Below are positions 45,173 through 52,364 of a stretch of 64,000 nucleotides of DNA, one piece after another (positions within the stretch are counted from its first letter, which is position 1; each line of letters opens with the position of its first letter). The notes under the pieces are model-generated. The model did not search any database and had not been told where the DNA came from. It saw only the letters and a list, made by a program, of their open reading frames with translations. The DNA comes from Hymenobacter sp. PAMC 26628. GTDB taxonomy: Bacteria > Bacteroidota > Bacteroidia > Cytophagales > Hymenobacteraceae. The stretch lies in assembly GCF_001562275.1 (NCBI RefSeq), contig NZ_CP014304.1, forward strand, positions 4,836,001 through 4,900,000, in the 5' to 3' direction. The position numbers and the translations under genes were made by a program.

Positions 45173-46484
45173 GAACGTAGGCCGGCGGTTGCTGTTGGCT
45201 GGGGGGATGGCGGCGCTGGCCGGCGGGGCACAGGCGCAGGGCCTGGGCAATTCGCCCTATTCGCGCCTCGGCATTGGCGAGTACTACCCCAATACCGGCG
45301 GTGTGCGCCAGGCGGGCATGGGCGGCGTGGGCTTGGCCGCGCCCAACGCCATCAACGTGAACGAGTTGAACCCGGCACTGCTCTACTATACGGCCCGCAC
45401 CACGTTTGAGGCGGCGTATGACGGGCAGTACAAGACGGTGAAAAACAACGCGGCGTCGGCCCAATCGGGCAGCGCCACGCTGGGCTACCTCTCGCTGGCC
45501 GTGCCGCTGAAGCGCCGCTGGGCCGCCGCCGTGGGCCTGAAGCCGTTGAGCGCCGTGGACTACGAAACCAACGTGCGCAGCACCATCGTGGGCGCGCCCC
45601 GCGACTCGGCCCTGACGCGCTATTCGGGTTCGGGGGGCATCTCGCGGGCCTACCTGGCCCAGGGCGTGCACGTTACCCGCGACTTGAACGTGGGCTTTAC
45701 GGCGGCTTACGTGTTTGGCACTGTGGACGAAACGACCGGTACCCGCATTGTGCTGTCCGACGGCTCGGCTAGCCAAACCACGCAGGACCGCCGCCACGTC
45801 CACTACTCCGACTTCGACTTCCGGGCTGGGCTGCACTACCGCCACAACCTGGGCAAAGACCTGCGCATGAACCTGGCCGGCGTGTACAGCTTCCCCGCCA
45901 ACCTGGGGGCCCGGCGCACTACCACCCAGGAGCGGCAAGACGTGAACGGGGCCACCGTGGCCGGTACCACGGTGCAGACCGAGGACGTGAACGGCACCGT
46001 GAAGGTGCCCGCCCTGGCCCAGCTGGGCATCAGCCTCGACAACGACAAGAACTGGAGCGCCAGCGTGGACGTGGCCCAGCAGCAATGGTCCAAGTTTTCG
46101 AGCTTCGGCGTCGTCACGACGCCGCTGCACAACACCGTGCGCATCGGCGTGGGCGGCGAGTTCACCCCCGACCCGGGCTCGGTGGAGCACTACTTCCAGC
46201 GCGTGAACTACCGCGTGGGCGTCAACGTGGCCCAGCTGCCCTACCAGCCCGCAGGCAAAATGCTGTACGACCGCTCGGTGAGCTGGGGCTTCGGCTTCCC
46301 GCTGCCTACCTCCTCACCCCTCGAGGCTACCACGTTTAGCTTGGCTTTCACCTACGGCATGCGCGGCAACACCGACTTGCTGGCGGCCGGCACCGGTGCC
46401 AGCAACGTGCAGGAAAACTACGTGAAGATGACGTTTGGCGTGACGCTGAACAACCGGTGGTTCATCAAGCGCCGCCTGCAATAG
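45159..46484 (+). CDS. outer-membrane beta-barrel protein, FadL/PorV-like
   Basis: This 441-residue exported protein has a signal peptide (LLLAGGMAALAGGAQA) followed by GLGNSPYSRLGIGEYYP and GGVRQAGMGGVGLA, the N-terminal pattern of Bacteroidota barrels related to FadL/PorV. Alternating strands continue to the end (FSLAFTYGMRG, VKMTFGVTLNNRWF). Substrate unknown. Its ATG at 45159 lies inside coaX. It is followed at once by the lptC gene, suggesting a shared envelope operon. Confidence 0.85.
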   Translation: MLNNKNVGRRLLLAGGMAALAGGAQAQGLGNSPYSRLGIGEYYPNTGGVRQAGMGGVGLAAPNAINVNELNPALLYYTARTTFEAAYDGQYKTVKNNAASAQSGSATLGYLSLAVPLKRRWAAAVGLKPLSAVDYETNVRSTIVGAPRDSALTRYSGSGGISRAYLAQGVHVTRDLNVGFTAAYVFGTVDETTGTRIVLSDGSASQTTQDRRHVHYSDFDFRAGLHYRHNLGKDLRMNLAGVYSFPANLGARRTTTQERQDVNGATVAGTTVQTEDVNGTVKVPALAQLGISLDNDKNWSASVDVAQQQWSKFSSFGVVTTPLHNTVRIGVGGEFTPDPGSVEHYFQRVNYRVGVNVAQLPYQPAGKMLYDRSVSWGFGFPLPTSSPLEATTFSLAFTYGMRGNTDLLAAGTGASNVQENYVKMTFGVTLNNRWFIKRRLQ

Positions 46485-46486
46485 CC

Positions 46487-47077
46487 GTGGGGCCCCGGGC
46501 ACTGCGTGCGCGGCCCGGGCGTCGGCAGCGCCCCGGGGCTGGCTGGCTGGCTGGCGGCCTACTGGCGCTGGCGCTGGTGGGCTGCGACGAGCAAAAAACC
46601 GTGGGGCCCACGCTCATCTACAAGGGCCCCAATATGGAAAGCACCAACGTGCTGGAGCTGTTCAGCGATTCGGCGCGGCTCCAAATTCGCCTCACGGCGC
46701 CGCTGGAGCAGCGCTACGAAAACGGCGACGTGATTTATACCAAGGGTGTGTCCGTTACTTTTTACGCCAAGGATAAGTCAGTGGTGAATACCCTGACGGC
46801 CCACTACGGCAAGCTGGAGCAAACCAAAAACCTGTTCACCATGCGCGGCGACGTGCGGGTGGCCAACGTGCCCGAGCAGCAGAAGCTCTTCACCGAAGAG
46901 CTGTTTTACGACCGCAATAAGGGGCAGATCTACACCGATTCGGCCATGTTCGTGCGGGTCGAAACGCTCACCGAGCGCCTCACTGGCTACGGCCTGAAGG
47001 CCAACCAGAACTTCTCCACCTACCGCATCACCCGGCCCGAGGGCGTATTCGCCATCGACCAGTCCGTGGCCCCGTAG
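46487..47077 (+). CDS. lptC: LPS export periplasmic protein LptC (lipoprotein form)
   Basis: LptC bridges the inner-membrane LptBFG complex to LptA for lipopolysaccharide transport. This 196-residue form has a lipoprotein signal (WLAGGLLALALVGC) in place of the E. coli membrane anchor, and the beta-jellyroll repeats ENGDVIYTKGVSVTFYAKD, HYGKLEQTKNLFTMRGDVRV and VPEQQKLFTEELFYDRNKGQ typical of OstA/LptC. The GTG at 46487, two bases after the porin stop, is chosen; a GTG at 46457 inside the porin gene is possible. Confidence 0.88.
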   Translation: MGPRALRARPGRRQRPGAGWLAGGLLALALVGCDEQKTVGPTLIYKGPNMESTNVLELFSDSARLQIRLTAPLEQRYENGDVIYTKGVSVTFYAKDKSVVNTLTAHYGKLEQTKNLFTMRGDVRVANVPEQQKLFTEELFYDRNKGQIYTDSAMFVRVETLTERLTGYGLKANQNFSTYRITRPEGVFAIDQSVAP

Positions 47078-47092
47078 GGGGCCCCACCGCCC

Positions 47093-47377
47093 ATGAAATT
47101 CGACAAAGACCTGCTCCGTACCGTGCTCTTCGCCGTGGGCGTGGTGGCCATGGTCATCGGCATCTACCAAACGCTGCTCTTCAACGATTTGGGCCGCAAC
47201 TACTGGATTTTTATGGTGGCCTCAGCCTGCTGGATGCCCCTCATCTACTGGCGGCAGAAGGACACGGTGGCCGCTAAGCTGGCCGAGCAGGCCGCCAAAG
47301 CGGCCAAGGCCGCGCCCAAAGGCGGCAAGCCGGGCGGGGCCCCCAAGGGCGGCAAGCCCGCCCCGCGGCGCCGCTGA
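47093..47377 (+). CDS. small two-helix membrane protein
   Basis: This 94-residue protein has two membrane helices (TVLFAVGVVAMVIGIYQTLLF and WIFMVASACWMPLIYW, residues about 10-30 and 38-53) and a basic Ala/Lys/Gly-rich cytoplasmic tail (AKAAPKGGKPGGAPKGGKP). It lies 15 bases after lptC and is likely in the same operon. I recognise no named domain; its position between lptC and the foldase suggests an envelope-biogenesis role. Confidence 0.8.
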   Translation: MKFDKDLLRTVLFAVGVVAMVIGIYQTLLFNDLGRNYWIFMVASACWMPLIYWRQKDTVAAKLAEQAAKAAKAAPKGGKPGGAPKGGKPAPRRR

Positions 47378-47440
47378 GGGGCCCCGGCTAGGATAAACCG
47401 GGGATTTCTGGTTATTTTGCGCCTCTTTTGACCTTACGAA

Positions 47441-47526
47441 TTAGTTATCAGTTGTTGGTTGTCAGTTGTTCGCAAACAACCAACGGCCGGCAACTGACAA
47501 CCAGCAACCAACAACTGACAACTAAA
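47441..47526. repeat. CAACTGACAAC-type hairpin upstream of the foldase gene
   Basis: TTAGTT-A-TCAGTTGTTGGTTG pairs with CAACCAACAACTGA-C-AACTAA with one mismatch. The arms contain several copies of 7-11-base words (CAACTGACAAC, CAACCAAC). It ends three bases before the start codon at 47529, so it must lie in the leader if the promoter is upstream. Confidence 0.85.
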
Positions 47527-47528
47527 AA

Positions 47529-49643
47529 ATGGCGTTAATCAACACGATACGGGAAAAATCGGGCTGGGCCGTGGGCACGGTGGCCATCGGGATGCTGCTC
47601 TTCATTGTGGGCGGCGACCTGGTGGGCGGCAAGAACAGGCTCTTTGGCGGCAACGACTCCGTGGTGGGCGAAGTGGCCGGCCAGAAAGTGGAGCTGGCTG
47701 ACTACAACAATGCCCTCGAGCAAGCCAAGCAGCAGTTTACCGCCCAGCAGCAGCGCCCGCCCGACGACCAAGCCCTCGGCTACCTGCGCGACCAGGCCTG
47801 GAACCAAACCATTTACCGCCTGGCTTTCCAGCCCGAGTGGGACAAGCTGGGCTTGGCCGTGAGCGACGACGAGCTGGTGGACATGGTGCAGGGCGACAAC
47901 ATCAACCCCGGCATCAAGCAGGCCTTCACGGACCCCAAAACCGGGCAGTTCGACAAGGCACGCCTGATTGAGTACCTCAAAAACCTCGACAAGCTGCCTC
48001 CTGAGAGCCAGGCCGCCTGGCGCAACTTCGAGGCCAACCTGCCCGCCGACCGGCTGGCCAACAAGTACAACAGCCTGCTGAAGAACTCGGTGTACGTGAC
48101 CACCGCCGAAGCCAAGCGCTTCAGCGACGACCAGAACACCAAGGCCACGGTGAAGTACCTGTTCGTGCCCTACGCCAGCATTTCCGACTCGGCGGTGAAG
48201 GTGACCAACGAGCAATTGCAAGCCTACCTCGACAAGCACAAAGGCCAGTACAAGGTGGAAGACGGCCGCTCAGTGGAATACATCAGCGTGCCGGTGGTGG
48301 CCTCGAAGGAGGACAGCACCGCCGTGCGCAGTACCATTGCCACCCTGGCCACGCAGTTTGCCACGGCCCCGGCCGACTCGCTGTTTGTGAAGATGAACTC
48401 GGAGCAGCCTTACAACAAGGCCTTCCGCAGCCCCGCCGACTTGCCCGAGCAGCTGCGCAAGCAAATGCCCCTGGCGGTGGGCAAGGTGTACGGCCCCTAC
48501 GCCGAGAACGGCACGTACTCGCTGTATAAAGTGACCGGCGAAAAGGAGGGGCCCCAATCTGCCCGCGCCAGCCACATCCTCATCAAGCCTGAGGCCCAGA
48601 CGCCCCAGGCCAAGGCCGCGGCCAAAGCCAAGGCCCAGGACCTGATCAACAAAATCAAGGCTGGGGCCGATTTCGCGGCGCTGGCCCGGCAGTTTGGCAC
48701 CGACGGCACCAAGGAGCAGGGCGGCGACCTGGGCTGGTTCACGAAGGGCCGCATGGTGCCCGAGTTTGAGAAAGCTGTGCTGGGGGCCCCCGTGGGCCTG
48801 CTGTCCGCGCCGGTCGAAACCTCGTTTGGCTACCACGTCATCAAAGTAACGGCCCCCACCACCACGAAGACCTACCAGGTGGCCGAGGTGAAGAAGGCCA
48901 TTGTGCCCACCGACGCCACCCGTGAGGCCGCCTACGCCCGGGCCCAGCAGCTGAAAGGCCAGGCCACCGACCTGGCCAGCTTCCGCCAGCTGACGACCAA
49001 GGACAAGACCCTGCAAAAGCAGGAGGCTCCTAACCTCGACCGCAACGCCCGCGCCGTGAACAACTTGCAGAACGCCCGCGAGCTGGTGCGCTGGGCCTAC
49101 GGCGCCGGCCCCAGCGGCGAAACCAAAATCGGCGACGTGAGCGAGGTGTACGAGATTGGCGACCAGTACGTCATCGCGGCCCTCACCGGCACCCAGGCCA
49201 AGGGCGAAGCCACGGTGGCCGGCCTCAAGCCGCAGCTATCGGCCCTGGTGCGCAACGACCTCAAGGCCCAGCAAATCATGGCCAAGCTCGGCAAAACCGG
49301 CGCCATCGAGCAGTTGGCCACCGCCTACGGCCCTACTGCCCAGTTGGGCACCGCCGAGGGCGTGGCCCTGGGCACGGGCACGCTGCCCAACGTGGGCTTC
49401 GAGCCCCTGGCCGTGGGCGCCGCCTTCGGCCTGAAGCCGGGCCAGCACTCGGCCCCGCTGCAAGGCGAGCAGGGCGTGCTGGTGGTGGAGCCCGTGCGCG
49501 TGGCCCCCGCCGCTGCGGCCGCCGACCTGAAAGCCGTGCGCCAGCAGCTGGCCCAGCAGCGCGGCAGCCGCCAGGACGGCCTGATCTACGAAGCCATCAA
49601 GGCCCACGCCAACGTGAAAGACAACCGCTCGAAGTTTTTCTAA
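47529..49643 (+). CDS. PpiD-like peptidyl-prolyl isomerase, SurA N-terminal domain
   Basis: This 704-residue periplasmic foldase is anchored by one N-terminal helix (WAVGTVAIGMLLFIVGGDL, residues 12-30). Next comes a SurA_N-type chaperone domain (VGEVAGQKVELADYNNALE), then a parvulin rotamase domain around residues 340-445 (ARASHILIKPEAQ, GTDGTKEQGGDLGWFTKGRM, VETSFGYHVIKV). A second, degenerate rotamase-like region follows. The topology is that of PpiD rather than free SurA. It should help fold outer-membrane or secreted proteins exported by Sec. Confidence 0.92.
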   Translation: MALINTIREKSGWAVGTVAIGMLLFIVGGDLVGGKNRLFGGNDSVVGEVAGQKVELADYNNALEQAKQQFTAQQQRPPDDQALGYLRDQAWNQTIYRLAFQPEWDKLGLAVSDDELVDMVQGDNINPGIKQAFTDPKTGQFDKARLIEYLKNLDKLPPESQAAWRNFEANLPADRLANKYNSLLKNSVYVTTAEAKRFSDDQNTKATVKYLFVPYASISDSAVKVTNEQLQAYLDKHKGQYKVEDGRSVEYISVPVVASKEDSTAVRSTIATLATQFATAPADSLFVKMNSEQPYNKAFRSPADLPEQLRKQMPLAVGKVYGPYAENGTYSLYKVTGEKEGPQSARASHILIKPEAQTPQAKAAAKAKAQDLINKIKAGADFAALARQFGTDGTKEQGGDLGWFTKGRMVPEFEKAVLGAPVGLLSAPVETSFGYHVIKVTAPTTTKTYQVAEVKKAIVPTDATREAAYARAQQLKGQATDLASFRQLTTKDKTLQKQEAPNLDRNARAVNNLQNARELVRWAYGAGPSGETKIGDVSEVYEIGDQYVIAALTGTQAKGEATVAGLKPQLSALVRNDLKAQQIMAKLGKTGAIEQLATAYGPTAQLGTAEGVALGTGTLPNVGFEPLAVGAAFGLKPGQHSAPLQGEQGVLVVEPVRVAPAAAAADLKAVRQQLAQQRGSRQDGLIYEAIKAHANVKDNRSKFF

Positions 49644-49664
49644 GCCACTTCGGCTAAGGCTGTG

Positions 49665-49697
49665 AAAGGGCCGTGCCTTCGGGTGCGGCCCTTTTTT
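49665..49697 (+). terminator. rho-independent terminator
   Basis: AAAGGGCCG pairs with CGGCCCTTT around a 12-base loop, followed by TTT, just after the foldase gene. Confidence 0.88.
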
Positions 49698-49769
49698 ATT
49701 GCTTCTTTCGGGCGGCTGGCGCAGGGCCCCGCGCCAGCCGCCCGGCAACTGTTGCCCCCGGCGTCCCAC

Positions 49770-49975
49770 CCAAAAAGCCCGGCCCGCCGCCAAAAAAGCC
49801 CGGCGGGCCGAGCTTTTCAGGCGGGACGCCGAGCTTTTTAGGTGGCGGGCCGGGCTTTTTTGGCGGCGGGCCGAGCTTTTTGCCTGGCGGGCCGGGCTTT
49901 TTGGGTGGGACGCCGAGCTTTTTGCCTGGCGGCCCAGGGTTTCTTGGTGGCGGGCCGGGCTTTTTGGGTGGAGCG
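49770..49975. repeat. 21-bp minisatellite
   Basis: The word (G/C)GAGCTTTT or GGGCTTTTT recurs at 49810, 49831, 49852, 49873, 49894, 49915, 49936 and 49957, exactly every 21 bases. The unit is of the type GGCGGGCCGGGCTTTTTGGG. Two inverted copies (AAAAAGCCCGGCCCGCC) precede the direct array, from about 49770. All six frames lack stops for long spans because 21 is a multiple of three, so the Gly/Pro-rich frames here are not convincing genes. Confidence 0.88.
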
Positions 49976-50133
49976 CCGGGGTCTGACCCCGGAACGCGAG
50001 GGCCTGACCCTGGAACGCCGGGGTCCGCACGGGGCCCTGAAACCCGCTAACTTTCGCGTCTGCCGGAGCTGGCTCGGGATGAACGAACCCAGCCCCGGCG
50101 GGCGTTGATAGCCTGCACTACCCGTACCCTGCC

Positions 50134-51960
50134 ATGCGTCCGTCCCTTCTGCTGCTGAGCGCGGCCTTACTGCTCGCCGCCCCGGCCCGCGCCCAGGGCC
50201 CCCGGAGTTGGGGCCCCGCCGACGGCACCGCCCTGGCCAAGGACTACGCCCGCCGGGGCGAGCCCGAAAAAGCCGTATTTCTGCTGGAGCGGCTGCCTGC
50301 CGAGCAGCAAACCAGCCCCGAGCTGTTCCCGCTCTACGTGCAGGCCCTGATGGACCTCAAGCGCTACAAAGACGCCGAGAAGCTGGCCAAAAAAGCCATC
50401 AAGCTGCACCCCGACGGTGCCACCTACGGCGTGGCCCTGGGCGGGGCCCTGCAAGCGGCCGGCGACGCCGCCGCGGCCGACAAGCAGTGGCAGCGCGTGG
50501 TGAACCAGCTAACGCCCAACCAAGTGGGGCCCGTGGCGGCCGAGTTCAGCCGGCGCGAGCTGCCGGCCTGGGCCGAAAAAACCTACCTGCGCGGCCGCGC
50601 CCTGGCCCGCAACGAAACCGAGTACGGGCCCCAGCTCATTCAGCTCTACACCCAAAGCCAGCAGCAGGACAAGCTGCTGGCCGAAACCCTGCGCCTGGTG
50701 CAGCAGGACGAGCAGCAGCTGCCCTACGTGCGCAACATGCTCCAGAACGCGCTGAAGGAGGAAAAGGACTTCGACGCGCTCGAAAAGCAGCTGCTCAGCG
50801 CCGTGCAGCAGCACCCCGAGCAGGCCGCCTACGCCGAGCTGCTGCTGTGGCTGCAAGTGCAGCGCCACGACTTCGTGGGGGCCCTGATGCAGGCCCGGGC
50901 CCTGGACCGGCGCGGGCACACCCAGGGCAGCCGCGTGCTGGAAGTAGCTTCCATCGCCCAGCAAAACAAGGACTTCGAAAGCGCCCTGGCCGGCTACGAC
51001 TACGTGCTGAAGGAGTACCGCACGGGGCCCCTCTACAACGTGGCCCGGCAGGGCCGCCTGTCGGCCCGCGAAGACCAGGTGCGCAGCACCTACCCCGTGG
51101 ACCAAGCCCAGGTGCGGGCCCTGGCCACCGAGTACGAGCAGCTGCTGGCCGAGCTGGGCCAGGCCCCCGAAGCCGCCCAGGTGCGCCGCCGCCTGGCCGA
51201 CCTCTACGCCTTCCAGCTCGGCGACCAGGCCAAGGCCATGGGGCTGCTCCAGGCCGTTGTGGACCAGCCCCAGGCCCCCACCGGCCTGGTGGACGAGGCC
51301 AAGCTGACCCTCGGCGACCTGTACCTGCTGCGCGCCGAGCCCTGGGAGGCCACGCTGCTGTACTCGCAGGTGGAGAAAACCGAGCACGACTCGCCGCTGG
51401 GCTACGAGGCCAAGCTGCGCAACGCCCGCCTGAGCTATTTCGCCGGCGATTTTAAGCTGGCCCAGAGCCACTTGGACATCCTGAAGGAAGCCACGACCCG
51501 CGAAATCGCCAATGACGCCATGCAGCTCTCGCTGCTCATCGCCACCAACACGGTGGAAGACACCCTGGGCCTGGCCCTGAAGGACTACGCCGCCGCCGAG
51601 CAGCTCGTGTTCCAGAACAAGCTGCCCGCCGCCGTGGCCGGCCTCGACGCGCTGCTGGCCAAGTACCCCGGCCACTCGCTCGCCGACAACGCCTACTACC
51701 TCAAGGCCCAGCTGCAGCGGCGCATGGGCGACTTCCCCGCCGCCACCGCCACGCTCGGCCGCCTGCTGGCCGGCCCCGCCAACGGCGTGCTCAGCGACGA
51801 CGCGCTGTTTTTGCTGGCCCGCATTCAGGAAGAAGACCTCAAGGACCGGCCCAAGGCCCAGGCCCTCTACGAGCAGGTGCTGACCAAGTACCCCGGCAGC
51901 ATCTACGTGGCCGAAGCCCGCAAGCGCTTCCGCAAGCTGCGCGGCGACAGCGTGCAGTAG
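50134..51960 (+). CDS. secreted tetratricopeptide repeat protein
   Basis: This 608-residue protein has a Sec signal peptide (LLLLSAALLLAAPARA, cleavage near residue 21). It is then almost entirely TPR/Sel1-like helical repeats (ALMDLKRYKDAEKLAKKAIK, AQQNKDFESALAGYDYVLKE, GDFPAATATLGRLLAGP, LYEQVLTKYPGSIYVAEARK). It would be a periplasmic scaffold. The ends of the repeats carry the YPG-type turns seen in YbgF/BamD-like TPRs. The specific partner is unknown. The start is the ATG at 50134, 84 bases after the nearest open frame in the minisatellite. Confidence 0.88.
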   Translation: MRPSLLLLSAALLLAAPARAQGPRSWGPADGTALAKDYARRGEPEKAVFLLERLPAEQQTSPELFPLYVQALMDLKRYKDAEKLAKKAIKLHPDGATYGVALGGALQAAGDAAAADKQWQRVVNQLTPNQVGPVAAEFSRRELPAWAEKTYLRGRALARNETEYGPQLIQLYTQSQQQDKLLAETLRLVQQDEQQLPYVRNMLQNALKEEKDFDALEKQLLSAVQQHPEQAAYAELLLWLQVQRHDFVGALMQARALDRRGHTQGSRVLEVASIAQQNKDFESALAGYDYVLKEYRTGPLYNVARQGRLSAREDQVRSTYPVDQAQVRALATEYEQLLAELGQAPEAAQVRRRLADLYAFQLGDQAKAMGLLQAVVDQPQAPTGLVDEAKLTLGDLYLLRAEPWEATLLYSQVEKTEHDSPLGYEAKLRNARLSYFAGDFKLAQSHLDILKEATTREIANDAMQLSLLIATNTVEDTLGLALKDYAAAEQLVFQNKLPAAVAGLDALLAKYPGHSLADNAYYLKAQLQRRMGDFPAATATLGRLLAGPANGVLSDDALFLLARIQEEDLKDRPKAQALYEQVLTKYPGSIYVAEARKRFRKLRGDSVQ

Positions 51961-52139
51961 GGCCCCCGGCGCGGGGGGCGGGGCCTGCGCCGGGCTGCCA
52001 ACTTCTTGCCAGCTGCCCGCTACTTGTTGCCACCGCTGCCCGGCCGGCGGCTTGCCGCTGCCTTGTGGTACCCAACTTAGGGATAATTGGCTCTTACCGG
52101 GAAGCCGGCGGCCCGGGGTGGGGCCCCGGCGCGCTTTTA

Positions 52140-52253
52140 TCAGCCGAAAAACACGAACAGCAGCGCCAGGAACACAATGAAAACCACGTACATCAGCCCG
52201 TCGGTGAGGATGTACTGGCGGTAGCGGCGGTAAAAGTCGCGGAGCTTGGACAT
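52140..52253 (-). CDS. 37-residue single-pass membrane protein
   Basis: The minus strand encodes MSKLRDFYRRYRQYILTDGL followed by a hydrophobic helix, MYVVFIVFLALLFVFFG, and a TGA stop. A basic, aromatic N-terminus (likely cytoplasmic) precedes one membrane helix that ends the chain. A minus-strand TACCTTTG lies 30 bases before the ATG, the same spacing as other genes in the window, which strongly supports a real gene. It is divergent from recJ and has its own promoter. No function can be named. Confidence 0.78.
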   Translation of the reverse strand: MSKLRDFYRRYRQYILTDGLMYVVFIVFLALLFVFFG

Positions 52254-52283
52254 GGCGGGGGCAGGGAGCGGCGGGGCCCCGGG

Positions 52284-52291
52284 CAAAGGTA
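52284..52291 (-). promoter_or_regulatory. minus-7 promoter element for the 37-residue protein
   Basis: It reads TACCTTTG on the minus strand, 30 bases before the ATG at 52253. Confidence 0.7.
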
Positions 52292-52320
52292 CGCCCGCAT
52301 CCCGGGCGGGGGTTTGGGCG

Positions 52321-52328
52321 TACTTTTG
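52321..52328 (+). promoter_or_regulatory. minus-7 promoter element for recJ
   Basis: TACTTTTG fits TAnnTTTG and lies 36 bases before the recJ ATG, back to back with the divergent element at 52284. Confidence 0.65.
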
Positions 52329-52364
52329 CTCGATATTCTTTCCGCTACTCTATCCGTTCCTTTG

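Noticed and set aside
49770..49975. CRISPR array
   Set aside because: The 21-base units are contiguous with no spacers, and no cas genes are present.
49673..50050. Collagen-like Gly/Pro-rich frames in the minisatellite
   Set aside because: Frames stay open on both strands because the unit is 21 bases; the plus frame starts inside a terminator.
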